From positions 1 to 29,319 of the forward strand of contig CALAGF010000338.1 of the NCBI GenBank assembly GCA_937892345.1: a stretch of 29,319 bases of DNA. Reading direction: 5' to 3'. Shown in pieces: positions 13,611 through 22,415 of this stretch (the stretch's first letter is position 1; each line of letters opens with the position of its first letter). The DNA comes from an uncultured Rhodocyclaceae bacterium. Lineage in GTDB: Bacteria > Pseudomonadota > Gammaproteobacteria > Burkholderiales > Rhodocyclaceae. A model generated the notes under the pieces. The model worked only from the letters and a program-made list of their open reading frames with translations, was not told where the DNA came from and made no database searches. A program made the translations under genes and the position numbers.

Positions 13611-14894
13611 ATGGTTTTCTCATTTTTCAAGAAACCTGAAACCAAGATGCCGGGACGTTCGGCGGCTCGGCCGCGGCCGACGCTTCCCGAGATGAAGCTT
13701 GCGCCGGTGGCTGCCGAAGCAGCGGCGGCCCTGGATGATCCCCTGCCGGCACTGGAATTTACCTTGAGCCCGCCGCCCGTCGGTATGGCGCCCCAGACGC
13801 GTACCGCGATGGCGGACAAACCGCCCTCCCGTTTCGAAATCGACGACGCGGATTTTGATCCGGCGATGGATGCTTTCGACAAGGAATTTACCGCATCAAG
13901 CGTCATGGCAATCAATGTCGAGCACGATCTCGACCCGCTGCAGGCCGATGTGGAGCAGGTGTGCGCGTTGTACGCGGCTGGACAGGATATTGTGGCCCGG
14001 ACGACGCTCGAACGGCTGGTCAAGGCTTATCGTGGCCCGGATGGATTCCGTTTCTGGTGTTTGTTGCTGGACTTGTTGCAACTGATGGGTGATCGGGCGG
14101 CTTTTGACATCTATTCCGTGCAGTTTGCCGAAGCCTGCGAAACCTCTCCGCCAGCCTGGCGTAGCGATGCAGAGCAGCTTGCCGGGGATGCGAGCGGTCC
14201 CGAGATTTTTTCCCTTCAGGGCGTGTTGACCGCAGAGGACCCCCAACCCTTGCAGGCGCTTGCTGCCGCCTTGCGGCAAATCGGAGAATGTCAAATTGAT
14301 TGCAGCAAGCTGGCTGGTTGTGACGATGCCATGGCTGGCCAGTTGGCCGAGATTCTGATTCAGGCGCGGCGTCGGGGCAAGTTGGTTCGCCTGACGGGTT
14401 TTCATGCTTTCCTGCGTCGCCTTGACGAACGTCTGCACGTGGGTGAAGCGGTTCACGAACCGGCCTGGCGCCTGCTGCTGGAAATGCTGCAACGCCACGG
14501 CACACAGGCCCAGTTTGAGGAAAGAGCGGTTGATTTTGCGGTCAGCTTCGAGCTTTCTCCGCCGTCCTGGGAGGTCCAGGCTGCCCAGTTGCCGCCGCGG
14601 GCGACAAACAGCCTGCGTCGGCGTGATGATGCGTACTACCTGTCGGGTGAATTGAAGCAACACAGTTTTGCCGAATTGCCCGAGCGTTTCAAAAACAGTG
14701 AATTGCCCGTGATTGATTTTTCGGCAGTCACCCGCCTGGACTTTGCATCAGCGGGACAGTTGCTCAATCAGATCATGCCCTTCAAGATTGATGGCAAGGA
14801 TGTCATCATCCGCAGTCCGAATCATTTGATCGCCGAGTTGATGGCCATTGTCGGCATCAACAAGCACGCGCGCATCATCGTTCCAAAGACTTAA
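13611..14894 (+). CDS. Protein with two tandem helical-STAS modules
   Basis: A 427-residue cytoplasmic protein with no signal peptide. Residues 1-110 are a low-complexity, Pro/Ala-rich tail. The rest is an internal duplication. Module 1 (about 120-270) has a helical part ending ETSPPAW (177-183), then a STAS-like part with IDCSKLAGCDDAMAGQL. Module 2 (about 276-427) has a helical part ending ELSPPSW (314-320), then a clear STAS domain with VIDFSAVTRLDFASAGQLL. The positions that a STAS anti-anti-sigma factor phosphorylates (DSSG) read DFAS or DDAM here, so phospho-control is unlikely, as in MlaB-type STAS domains. It starts at ATG 13611 after GGGAG and ends 15 bases before hslV, so the two are probably co-transcribed. 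Its role is unknown. Confidence 0.85.
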   Translation: MVFSFFKKPETKMPGRSAARPRPTLPEMKLAPVAAEAAAALDDPLPALEFTLSPPPVGMAPQTRTAMADKPPSRFEIDDADFDPAMDAFDKEFTASSVMAINVEHDLDPLQADVEQVCALYAAGQDIVARTTLERLVKAYRGPDGFRFWCLLLDLLQLMGDRAAFDIYSVQFAEACETSPPAWRSDAEQLAGDASGPEIFSLQGVLTAEDPQPLQALAAALRQIGECQIDCSKLAGCDDAMAGQLAEILIQARRRGKLVRLTGFHAFLRRLDERLHVGEAVHEPAWRLLLEMLQRHGTQAQFEERAVDFAVSFELSPPSWEVQAAQLPPRATNSLRRRDDAYYLSGELKQHSFAELPERFKNSELPVIDFSAVTRLDFASAGQLLNQIMPFKIDGKDVIIRSPNHLIAELMAIVGINKHARIIVPKT

Positions 14895-14909
14895 TTCCAG
14901 GAAAAAACA

Positions 14910-15446
14910 ATGGAGCAATATCACGGCACCACGATTCTGTCGGTGCGCCGGGGCAATTCTGTTGCCATGGGCGGCGACGGCCAGGTCACGCTGGGCAATA
15001 TCGTCATCAAGGGCACGGCCAAAAAGGTGCGTCGCCTGTATCAGGGGAAAATTCTGGCCGGTTTTGCCGGCGGTACGGCGGATGCGTTTACGCTGTTCGA
15101 GCGGTTTGAGGCCAAGCTGGAAAAGCATCAGGGCAATCTGGTGCGTTCGGCGGTGGAGTTGGCCAAGGACTGGCGAACCGACCGTGCCTTGCGTCGCCTT
15201 GAAGCCATGCTGTCGGTGGCGGACCGGGAATCCTCGCTGGTGATTACCGGCAATGGTGACGTGCTTGAGCCTGAGCACGGCATTGTGGCCATTGGTTCGG
15301 GTGGCGCCTATGCCCAGAGCGCCGCACGTGCCTTGCTGGAAAACACGGAACTCAGCCCGCTGGCAGTCGTGACCAAGTCACTGGAAATTGCTGGCGACCT
15401 GTGCATCTATACCAATCGCAACTTCACGCTGGAAACGCTCGAATGA
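14910..15446 (+). CDS. hslV: HslV peptidase subunit of the HslUV protease
   Basis: The proteasome-like peptidase of the two-component ATP-dependent protease HslUV (ClpQY). It has 178 residues. The mature N-terminal threonine nucleophile is T7, preceded by a six-residue leader (MEQYHG) that must be removed; the mature protein begins [19 protein letters not shown]. The blocks [30 protein letters not shown] and [24 protein letters not shown] segments match the family. AGGAAA lies ahead of the ATG. The stop overlaps the hslU start by four bases (ATGA), which fits the fixed subunit ratio of the complex. Confidence 0.97.
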   Translation: MEQYHGTTILSVRRGNSVAMGGDGQVTLGNIVIKGTAKKVRRLYQGKILAGFAGGTADAFTLFERFEAKLEKHQGNLVRSAVELAKDWRTDRALRRLEAMLSVADRESSLVITGNGDVLEPEHGIVAIGSGGAYAQSAARALLENTELSPLAVVTKSLEIAGDLCIYTNRNFTLETLE

Positions 15447-16783
15447 CGACCATGACGCCGAAGGAGATCGTCTCCGAACTGGATAAACACATTGTTGGTC
15501 AGCATGCGGCCAAAAAGGCAGTGGCCATCGCCTTGCGTAATCGCTGGCGGCGGGCGCAGGTGGCAGATCCGCTACGCCAGGAAATCACGCCCAAGAACAT
15601 TTTGATGATCGGGCCGACCGGTGTTGGCAAGACCGAGATCGCACGACGTCTGGCACGGCTGGCCAATGCGCCTTTTATCAAGGTCGAGGCAACCAAGTTT
15701 ACCGAAGTGGGTTATGTCGGACGGGACGTCGAGACCATTATCCGTGATCTGGTCGAAATGGCGATCAAGGGAAATCGCGAACGGGCGATGAAAGCGAATC
15801 GTGCGCGGGCAGAGGATGCAGCCGAAGATCGCATTCTCGATGTGCTTTTGCCGCCGCCCCGCAGCCCCGGGTTTTTTGCCGAAAACTCCGAGTCGACCGC
15901 AAGCGATCAGACGACACGTCAGAAATTCCGCAAAAAACTGCGCGAGGGCGAACTGGACGACAAGGAAATCGACATCGAACTGGCCGCGCCCAGCATGCAG
16001 GCAGAAATCTTCGCGCCGCCAGGCATGGAGGAACTGACCCAGCAGATTCAGGGCATGTTCCAGAACATGGGGGGCGGCAAGAAAAAGTCACGCAAGTTGA
16101 AAATTGCCGAGGCCCTGAAGCTGCTGACGGATGAAGAAGCCGCTCGCCTGGTGAATGATGAGGAAGTGAAGCTGGATGCAGTGAAGGCAGTCGAGCAAAA
16201 CGGCATCGTTTTCCTCGATGAAATCGACAAGGTGGCGAGCCGTTCCGACGTCCAGGGGGCGGATGTTTCGCGTCAGGGGGTGCAGCGCGATCTGTTGCCA
16301 TTGGTCGAAGGTACGACGGTTTCAACCAAGTACGGGATGGTCAGGACCGATCACATCCTGTTCATTGCCTCCGGGGCATTTCATCTGTCCAAGCCTTCCG
16401 ACCTGATACCTGAGCTGCAAGGGCGCTTTCCCATCCGGGTTGAACTGGATTCGCTGTCTGTTGCCGATTTCGAATGCATCCTGACCCAGACCGATGCGTG
16501 CTTGACCAAGCAGTATCAGGCCTTGCTGGCGACCGAAGGGGTGGAGGTGACATTCGCCGATGACGGCATTCGCCGGATGGCTGAAATTGCCTATCTGGTG
16601 AATGAAAAAACCGAGAACATCGGTGCCCGCCGTCTGCACACGGTCATGGAAAAGCTGTTGGAGGAAGTGTCCTTCGAGGCGGGCAGGACGGGGATGGAAA
16701 AGCTTGCGGTCGACGCGCGCTACGTTGATGAAAAGCTTGGCGAGGTTGCCGCCGACGAAGACCTCTCGCGCTACGTGCTCTGA
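15443..16783 (+). CDS. hslU: HslU ATPase subunit of the HslUV protease
   Basis: The AAA+ unfoldase that feeds substrates into HslV. It has 446 residues, close to the E. coli protein. Walker A is GPTGVGKT at 57-64, the pore loop is GYVGRD from residue 90, and Walker B is [12 protein letters not shown]. The intermediate domain between them is present (about 110-230, with the methionine-rich [13 protein letters not shown]). The C-terminal tail ends LSRYVL, as needed to dock into HslV. The start at ATG 15443 overlaps hslV; a longer in-frame reading upstream is an artefact inside hslV. Confidence 0.97.
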   Translation: MTTMTPKEIVSELDKHIVGQHAAKKAVAIALRNRWRRAQVADPLRQEITPKNILMIGPTGVGKTEIARRLARLANAPFIKVEATKFTEVGYVGRDVETIIRDLVEMAIKGNRERAMKANRARAEDAAEDRILDVLLPPPRSPGFFAENSESTASDQTTRQKFRKKLREGELDDKEIDIELAAPSMQAEIFAPPGMEELTQQIQGMFQNMGGGKKKSRKLKIAEALKLLTDEEAARLVNDEEVKLDAVKAVEQNGIVFLDEIDKVASRSDVQGADVSRQGVQRDLLPLVEGTTVSTKYGMVRTDHILFIASGAFHLSKPSDLIPELQGRFPIRVELDSLSVADFECILTQTDACLTKQYQALLATEGVEVTFADDGIRRMAEIAYLVNEKTENIGARRLHTVMEKLLEEVSFEAGRTGMEKLAVDARYVDEKLGEVAADEDLSRYVL

Positions 16784-16803
16784 GTTCTAAGGGCTTTCCC
16801 GAC

Positions 16804-16830
16804 TGTGCGGGTGCCTTGGCGACCCGCACA
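16804..16830 (+). terminator. Hairpin after hslU, possible terminator
   Basis: TGTGCGGGT (16804-16812) pairs with ACCCGCACA (16822-16830), nine pairs around a nine-base loop, 20 bases after the hslU stop. No T-run follows, so it may stabilise the mRNA end or act as a weak terminator. Confidence 0.45.
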
Positions 16831-16865
16831 ATCGGCCTGTTAAAACCCTCTTCAAGGCCGCCCGA

Positions 16866-17753
16866 GTGGACGAGCACAGTTTGACCTTTCGCCTGTTGGC
16901 CATCCTTTTCCCGATTTTTGCCATTGTGGCTGCGGGCTTCTTCTACGGTCGCAAGCACAAACCGGAAATGGCCGTCGCCAACCGGCTGAATATGGATGTT
17001 TTCGTGCCGGCCCTGGTATTTGCTGCGATGGCGGGCAAGGCAATTGATCTGGGGGCCTTTGCACCGCTGGCGCTGGGCGCTTTCCTGGTGCTGGCGACTT
17101 GCGGTCTGCTCGCCTGGCCGATCGCCAAATTATGCGGTGTGCAGCCCAAGACACTGGTGCCGCCGATGCTCTTCAACAACTCCGGCAACATCGGCCTGCC
17201 GCTGGCCGTGCTGGCCTGGGGCGAGCAGGCATTGCCGGCAGCAGTGATCCTGTTCATGGTCGAAAATACCTTGCACTTTTCTTTTGGAGCCCGCCTGCTC
17301 GACCCGAATACGCGCATCGTGACCTTGTGGCGCATTCCCGTGGTTTTTGCCGCCATTGCCGGGTTGACCGTTGCCTTGCTCAAATTGCCGATCTGGCAGC
17401 CGGCGGTGATCGCGATCAAGATGCTGGGCGACGTTTCAGTGCCCTTGCTGCTTTTTTCGCTGGGTGTACGCATGACCGATGTCAATTTCAGCGAATGGAA
17501 GCTGGCTGTCGGTAGTGCCGTGCTGCGCCCCTTGGCCGGGATGGCGATTGCCTGGGCAGTGATTCAGCTGCTGGGTCTGGCAGGACGCGATGCGGCCATG
17601 TTGCTGGTATTTGGCGCCTTGCCGCCGGCCGTTTTGAATTTTCTCTTTGCCGAGCGCTACAAGCAGGAGCCGCAGCGCGTGGCCTCCATTGTGCTGATCG
17701 GCAACCTGGCTGCGCTGGTATTTCTGCCGCTGGCCTTGGTGCTGGTGCTCTGA
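16866..17753 (+). CDS. AEC-family transporter (auxin efflux carrier-like permease)
   Basis: An inner-membrane protein of 295 residues with about ten hydrophobic helices, of the AEC (malonate/auxin efflux) superfamily. Typical features are LNMDVFVPALVFAAMA near residue 42, the central PPMLFNNSGNIGLPLAVLAW block with the NxGNxGLP motif, and the C-terminal half repeating the fold with LLLFSLGVRM and GALPPAVLNFLFAERYKQ. Bacterial members export or import small carboxylates, but the substrate here is unknown. It starts at GTG 16866. It converges on hslR, whose stop lies 47 bases away. Confidence 0.88.
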   Translation: MDEHSLTFRLLAILFPIFAIVAAGFFYGRKHKPEMAVANRLNMDVFVPALVFAAMAGKAIDLGAFAPLALGAFLVLATCGLLAWPIAKLCGVQPKTLVPPMLFNNSGNIGLPLAVLAWGEQALPAAVILFMVENTLHFSFGARLLDPNTRIVTLWRIPVVFAAIAGLTVALLKLPIWQPAVIAIKMLGDVSVPLLLFSLGVRMTDVNFSEWKLAVGSAVLRPLAGMAIAWAVIQLLGLAGRDAAMLLVFGALPPAVLNFLFAERYKQEPQRVASIVLIGNLAALVFLPLALVLVL

Positions 17754-17773
17754 TTTTTGCGTGCTTGTTGCGG

Positions 17774-17816
17774 TCGACCGTTGTCACCGGGCAAAAACGC
17801 TAGCGGTAACGGTCGA
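17774..17816. repeat. Inverted repeat between convergent genes
   Basis: TCGACCGTT (17774-17782) and AACGGTCGA (17808-17816) form nine pairs, with ACCG (17786-17789) and CGGT (17804-17807) extending the stem inwards past a three-base bulge. The right arm covers the end of hslR. It may terminate or protect both convergent transcripts. Confidence 0.45.
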
Positions 17817-18171
17817 TCTGTCGCCGGTCGCGTTTGGTCGGGCGGCCATGCAGGTCGGCGGCCGGTTCCTGTGTGAACTTGCGCCGCATCTGTTCGGCTT
17901 CGCGGGCGGCAATGCTTTCCGGAGTTTCTTCGTAGAGCAATCGGGCTTCGCTGGCTGGGCCTCGTTTGTCCGACAAGGCCAGCACCGTCACCGTCCAGCG
18001 GGTTTCGCTGTTGGCAATGTCCAGCCGGTCACCGGGTTTGGTGTCGCGGGCGGGCTTGGTCGGCGCGCCGTTGAGCTTGACCTTGCCGCCGCTGACAGCA
18101 TCGGTGGCGAGACTGCGCGTCTTGAAAAAGCGCGCAGCCCACAGCCATTTGTCGAGGCGAATACCGCTCAC
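17800..18171 (-). CDS. hslR: S4-domain RNA-binding protein (Hsp15 family)
   Basis: A 123-residue protein of the Hsp15 family. In E. coli Hsp15 binds 50S subunits that carry a stuck nascent chain and helps to recycle them. The S4 RNA-binding domain is at about 4-65: RLDKWLWAARFFKTRSLA, then GGKVKLNGAPTKPARDTKPGD. The C-terminal tail is basic (GRPTKRDRRQIDRYR), as in Hsp15. The start is a GTG that overlaps the lysA stop by four bases (GTGA), so it is translated with lysA. Length and tail favour Hsp15 over other S4 proteins. Confidence 0.9.
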   Translation of the reverse strand: MSGIRLDKWLWAARFFKTRSLATDAVSGGKVKLNGAPTKPARDTKPGDRLDIANSETRWTVTVLALSDKRGPASEARLLYEETPESIAAREAEQMRRKFTQEPAADLHGRPTKRDRRQIDRYR

Positions 18172-19430
18172 TGCGGTAGCAGAGACTCGCCAGCGTAAAG
18201 CTGCTCCACGGTTTCCCGGGCGCGAATGACGTGGACTTTTGCATCATCCACCATCACTTCGACGGCACGCGGTCGGGTGTTGTAGTTGGATGCCATGGCC
18301 ATGCCGTAGGCCCCTGCAGACATCACCGCGAGCAGATCGCCCGGTTGCACGCAGAGCGGTCGCGCCTGGCCCAGGAAGTCGCCGGTTTCGCACACCGGAC
18401 CGACCACGTCGTATTCGCGGCTGGCACCCTCTCGCGGCACGACCGGGTTGATGTCATGCCAGGCCTCGTAGAGGGCGGGGCGCATCAGATCGTTCATCGC
18501 TGCATCAATGATGGCGAAATTCTTGCCTTCGCCTTCCTTGAGGAATTCGACACGAGTCAGCAGCAGGCCGGCATTGCCGACCAGGCGCCGGCCGGGCTCG
18601 AGTACGACCTGCAGTCCGCGTCCGGCCAATTTGTCGAGCAGCGGGTTGAGGTAGGAAGCAACGGTAGGCTGCACCTGGTCGGCCTTGTACTTGATGCCGA
18701 GGCCACCACCCAGATCGAGGTGGTGAATATGGATGCCTTCAGCGGTCAACTGGTCGATCAGGGCCAAAATGCGGTCGAGTGCCTCGACGAAGGGTGAGGG
18801 GTCAAGAAGCTGCGAGCCAATGTGGCAGTCAATCCCCGCGATGGTGATGTTGGCCAAGGCGGCTGCACGACGGTACAGGGCCAGTGCGTCTTCGTAGGCA
18901 ACCCCGAATTTCGCTTCCTTGAGGCCGGTGGAAATGTAGGGATGGGTCTTGGGGTCAACGTTCGGATTGACGCGCAAGCTGATCGGTGCCCGCTTGCCAC
19001 ACTGGCCAGCCACGTCGTTCAAGCGCTCAAGTTCAGGAATCGACTCGATGTTGAAACAGAAGATGCCGGTATCCAGCGCCTGCCGCATTTCAGCAGCCGT
19101 TTTCCCGACACCGGAGAAGACGATCTTTTTGGGATCGGCGCCCGCAGCCAGTACGCGCTTGAGTTCGCCACCGGACACGATGTCGAAACCCGCGCCGAGG
19201 CGGGCAAAGAGATTCAGGATGGCCAGATTGGAGTTTGCCTTGACTGCGTAGCAGACGAGTGCGCCAGCACCAGCCGGGTGCGCCCCGAGTACGTCCTGGA
19301 ATTCACGTAGCGAGGCGCTGAGTGCGGCTCGGGAATAGACATAGGCGGGGGTGCCAAATTGTTCCGCGATTGCAGTCAGGGCAAGGTTTTCAGCGTTCAG
19401 GACGCCGTTTTTCAAGGCAAAGTGGGTCAT
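18168..19430 (-). CDS. lysA: Diaminopimelate decarboxylase
   Basis: The last step of lysine synthesis, decarboxylating meso-diaminopimelate with pyridoxal phosphate. It has 420 residues, the family length. The PLP lysine is K64 in CYAVKANSN. Other motifs are SGGELKRVLAAGADPKKI, HIGSQL, the phosphate-binding LDLGGGLG, EPGRRLVGNAG, and the substrate cysteine in GPVCETGDFLG; the AGAYGMAMASNYN block closes the active site. The start overlaps the lptM stop by four bases (ATGA). dapF, the preceding pathway step, is at 5533-6363. Confidence 0.97.
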   Translation of the reverse strand: MTHFALKNGVLNAENLALTAIAEQFGTPAYVYSRAALSASLREFQDVLGAHPAGAGALVCYAVKANSNLAILNLFARLGAGFDIVSGGELKRVLAAGADPKKIVFSGVGKTAAEMRQALDTGIFCFNIESIPELERLNDVAGQCGKRAPISLRVNPNVDPKTHPYISTGLKEAKFGVAYEDALALYRRAAALANITIAGIDCHIGSQLLDPSPFVEALDRILALIDQLTAEGIHIHHLDLGGGLGIKYKADQVQPTVASYLNPLLDKLAGRGLQVVLEPGRRLVGNAGLLLTRVEFLKEGEGKNFAIIDAAMNDLMRPALYEAWHDINPVVPREGASREYDVVGPVCETGDFLGQARPLCVQPGDLLAVMSAGAYGMAMASNYNTRPRAVEVMVDDAKVHVIRARETVEQLYAGESLLPQ

Positions 19431-19573
19431 CGGGTCGGGGTGCGTTGGGCCGTGCTAACATCGGCGCCGCCAACGGCAGCCGGTGGGCCGGCTTTGGCGG
19501 GCAATTCGAGCGGGCCTTTGATGCCGCAGGCAGCAAGGCTCAGGATGATCAGCAGAGAGGCGATTCGGGACAT
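19427..19573 (-). CDS. lptM: LptM-like small outer-membrane lipoprotein
   Basis: A 48-residue lipoprotein with lipobox LAAC (C16) after a short hydrophobic signal. The mature start CGIKGPLELP matches the CGxKGPL signature of LptM (formerly YifL). In E. coli LptM helps LptD, the LPS export channel, to reach its mature disulphide state. The rest is Pro/Ala-rich and without structure. The position just upstream of a lysine pathway gene and divergent from cyaY is the usual one. The ATG at 19571-19573 is the start; longer in-frame readings lack the signal peptide form. The gap to cyaY is only 40 bases. Confidence 0.88.
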   Translation of the reverse strand: MSRIASLLIILSLAACGIKGPLELPAKAGPPAAVGGADVSTAQRTPTR

Positions 19574-19613
19574 TTTCGGGGTCGCTGAGAGCGAAGAGCG
19601 GGATGGTATCACG

Positions 19614-19931
19614 ATGGATGACAGCGAATTCAATGCTCAGGCCGACGCCATGCTGGCGCGGATTGATGCGGCACTGGAGGCATGTGACGCAGATATCGAC
19701 TTTCAGCTTGCCGCAGGTGGCGTGTTGGAAATCGAATGTGAGGATGGCAGCAAGATCATCGTCAACCGGCATGGTGTGGCGCGGGAAATCTGGGTTGCTG
19801 CAAGAGCGGGGGGGTTCCATTTTCGCTGGGACGGCGCTTCTTGGCGCGATACGCGAGATGGTGCCGAACTCATGGGCAAGTTGTCCGGACTGCTTAGCCA
19901 GCAGTCCGGTGAAAACCTCGTTCTTGAGTGA
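19614..19931 (+). CDS. cyaY: Frataxin homologue CyaY
   Basis: A 105-residue iron-binding protein that regulates iron-sulphur cluster assembly through the cysteine desulphurase IscS. The N-terminal helix is acidic (MDDSEFNAQADAMLARID, EACDADIDF). The beta-sheet follows with the conserved GGVLEIECEDGSKIIVNR, EIWVAARAGGFHFRWDG and SWRDTRDGAEL. I chose the ATG at 19614 because the family begins at this point; the longer frame upstream is the complement of lptM. The stop TGA at 19929-19931 directly abuts the stop of the convergent mrcA, with no base between. Confidence 0.95.
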   Translation: MDDSEFNAQADAMLARIDAALEACDADIDFQLAAGGVLEIECEDGSKIIVNRHGVAREIWVAARAGGFHFRWDGASWRDTRDGAELMGKLSGLLSQQSGENLVLE

Positions 19932-22259
19932 TCAGTCTGCAGGCGCCTGGTTAGCCGGTGGTGGTGCTGGCGGGACCGAGGCCGCTTCGGCAGCCGTGTC
20001 GTTGTCCGTACCCGCTGTCTTGGGCAGGTTTTCCGTGTAAACATGGTTGGCGAATCGGCCTTCGCCACCGCCAAGCAGAGTGAGTCCCTCTGGTGCTTCA
20101 GGCAGTTGCTCAGGCACATTGCGCAGGGCTTCCCGCATGTAGTTAATCCAGATCGGCAGGGCTGCCGAGCCACCGGTTTCCTTGTCTCCCAACTTGCGTG
20201 GCTGGTCAAAGCCGATCCAGGTGCAACTGACGACACTCATCTGATACCCGCAGAACCAGGCATCCATTGATTCGTTCGTCGTGCCGGTTTTGCCCGCCAG
20301 GTCCTTGCGTTTGAGTAGTACCGAGGCACGCGTTGCCGTGCCGTAACGAGTGACGTCACGCAGCATGGTATCCATCAGGAATGCATTGCGGGGATCTATG
20401 ACCCGGATCCCTTCATCGCCGGCTTCCGGATTTTTCGACATGGCAACGACTTCATTTCGCTCGTTGCGAATTTCACGAATGATGTAAGGGCTGACGCGGT
20501 AGCCGCCATTGGCAAATACGGCATAAGCGGAAACCATTTGCCAACTTGTGACCGAACCGGCGCCCAGTGCCATGGTGAGATAAGGTGGGTGCTTGTCTGC
20601 ATCAAAGCCGAAACGGGTGACATAGTCCTGCGCATAGCGCGTGCCGATTGACTGCAGGAGGCGAATCGAAACCATGTTTCTGGATTTTGCCAACGCCGTC
20701 CGCAGGCTCATCGGTCCCTCGTACTTGCCGTCATAGTTTTTGGGTTGCCATGCCTGGGCTCCCGTTTCACTCGCCGCGACCGTGATCGGGTCATCGGAAA
20801 CGATGCTTCCCGTGCCGTAACCTTTTTCCAGTGCGGCCGAGTAGATGAAGGGTTTAAAGCTGGATCCCGGCTGGCGCCATGCCTGAGTAACATGGTTGTA
20901 TTTGTTGCGATTGAAATCGAAACCACCGACCAGTGAACGAATTGCGCCATCGTGGGGATCAATGGAGATGATCGCGGACTCAACCTCGGGCAGCTGCGTA
21001 ATCTGCCATTTGCCGTCATCGTCCTTCATGACACGGATGATTGCGCCGCGCTGAATGCGTTTATTCGGTGGCGCTTTGTCGCCGATCATGACTGAAGCAA
21101 ATTTCAGGCTGTCCCCCTCAAGCACAATCGTTTCGCCTCCCTTGCGATAGGCCTTGATCTGTTTGTTTGAGGCTGCCAGCACAAGTGCCGGGAAGAGATC
21201 TCCTGCATCGTTGATTTCCTGCAGCGCAACGTCGATGCTTTCGTCAGTGTCCGATTTGATGTTTGCCATGTCGATATAGGACTCGACACCACGGTAACCG
21301 TGGCGCCGGTCGTAGTCGAGGGCACCCCGCCGCAAGGCGCGGTAGGCGGCTACCTGATCAGCCTTGATCAGGGTGGTGTACACCTTCATGCCGCGAGCGT
21401 AGGCATCTTCCGGGAACTGCTCCGTGGTGATCTGGCGTGCCATTTCGGCCACAAATTCGGCGTTGACCGGGAATTCCGACAGCTCACGCTTGATCACCAG
21501 CGGTTCCTTGAGGGCTGCCTGATGCTGGATGTCCGTGATGTAACCCAGTTCATGCATGCGGCGCAAGACGTAGTGTTGCCGAAGTCTGGCACGGCTGGGA
21601 TTGGCAATTGGGTTGTAGGCCGACGGGGCTTTGGGCAGGCCTGCGAGCATGGCGGCTTCTGCAATGGAAATGTGGTCCAGTGATTTGCCGAAGTAGATTT
21701 GTGCCGCGGCGGCAAAGCCGTAGGCTCGCTGTCCCAGGAAAATCTGATTCATGTACAACTCGAAAATCTGGTCCTTGCTCAGGTTGTTTTCAATCTTGAT
21801 CGAGAGCAGGGCTTCGTACAGCTTTCTGGTGTAGGTTTTTTCGCTCGTAAGAAAAAAATTCTTCGCGACTTGCTGCGTAATCGTCGATGCACCCTGACGT
21901 TTACCTCCACTGATAAGGTTGGAGGAGGCTGCTCGTGCGATACCGAGATAATCGATCCCGCCATGCTGGTAAAAGCGATCGTCTTCCGCTGCCAAGATGG
22001 CCTGCTTCATGATATCGGGGACTTGGCTGATTGATACGACCGCTCGGCGCTCCTCGCCAAATTCGCCAATCAGATGTCCATCTGCGGTGTAAATTCTGAG
22101 CGGCACCTTCGGCCGGTAGTCAGTCAATACATCTAGCGTAGGTAGTTTTGGGTAGGCAAGAACCACCGTGATGACGACAGCTGCGACAGCGATTGCGAGT
22201 ATCCCGGCGAGGGCAATCAACGGGTAGAGTAATGCACGGAGAATGGGGGAGGGAGACAA
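19932..22259 (-). CDS. mrcA: Penicillin-binding protein 1A (class A, bifunctional)
   Basis: A 775-residue peptidoglycan synthase anchored in the inner membrane by a helix at about 10-36. The glycosyltransferase domain (about 55-230) has the catalytic E92 in EDDRFYQHGG and the blocks GASTITQQVAKN and RKLYEALLSIKIE. An OB-like linker lies at about 320-420. The transpeptidase domain has the SxxK motif S466-K469 in GSSFKP, SRN at 526-528 and KTGT at 657-660. The C-terminal tail is Pro/Ala-rich. The likely start is TTG at 22257-22259, since no ATG or GTG fits the N-terminus. A TATAAT box lies about 30 bases upstream. It is divergent from pilMNOPQ, the common arrangement in beta- and gammaproteobacteria. 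Confidence 0.96.
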   Translation of the reverse strand: MSPSPILRALLYPLIALAGILAIAVAAVVITVVLAYPKLPTLDVLTDYRPKVPLRIYTADGHLIGEFGEERRAVVSISQVPDIMKQAILAAEDDRFYQHGGIDYLGIARAASSNLISGGKRQGASTITQQVAKNFFLTSEKTYTRKLYEALLSIKIENNLSKDQIFELYMNQIFLGQRAYGFAAAAQIYFGKSLDHISIAEAAMLAGLPKAPSAYNPIANPSRARLRQHYVLRRMHELGYITDIQHQAALKEPLVIKRELSEFPVNAEFVAEMARQITTEQFPEDAYARGMKVYTTLIKADQVAAYRALRRGALDYDRRHGYRGVESYIDMANIKSDTDESIDVALQEINDAGDLFPALVLAASNKQIKAYRKGGETIVLEGDSLKFASVMIGDKAPPNKRIQRGAIIRVMKDDDGKWQITQLPEVESAIISIDPHDGAIRSLVGGFDFNRNKYNHVTQAWRQPGSSFKPFIYSAALEKGYGTGSIVSDDPITVAASETGAQAWQPKNYDGKYEGPMSLRTALAKSRNMVSIRLLQSIGTRYAQDYVTRFGFDADKHPPYLTMALGAGSVTSWQMVSAYAVFANGGYRVSPYIIREIRNERNEVVAMSKNPEAGDEGIRVIDPRNAFLMDTMLRDVTRYGTATRASVLLKRKDLAGKTGTTNESMDAWFCGYQMSVVSCTWIGFDQPRKLGDKETGGSAALPIWINYMREALRNVPEQLPEAPEGLTLLGGGEGRFANHVYTENLPKTAGTDNDTAAEAASVPPAPPPANQAPAD

Positions 22260-22288
22260 GATAATCGCGCCTAGATAAGGGTCGCAGG

Positions 22289-22315
22289 ATTATACGACGA
22301 GCCTGTGAGCGCCCG
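22289..22315 (-). promoter_or_regulatory. Possible promoter of mrcA
   Basis: On the minus strand a perfect TATAAT lies at 22294-22289. The -35 region has only weak candidates (TTCACG-like, spaced 19). The transcript would start near 22282, with a leader of about 23 bases. Confidence 0.45.
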
Positions 22316-22324
22316 TGAAAGTGC

Positions 22325-22353
22325 TTTACAGTCCTGGGTCTTGTTGCTAGCAT
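22325..22353 (+). promoter_or_regulatory. Possible promoter of pilMNOPQ
   Basis: TTTACA (22325-22330), 17 bases, TAGCAT (22348-22353) faces pilM. A second candidate is TTGAAT (22367-22372), 18 bases, TTCATA (22391-22396). Neither is decisive. Confidence 0.45.
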
Positions 22354-22415
22354 CTGAAGTGAATTATTGAATTTTCATCTAACGTCGCATTTCATAAGAC
22401 TTTTTCGGGGGTTTG

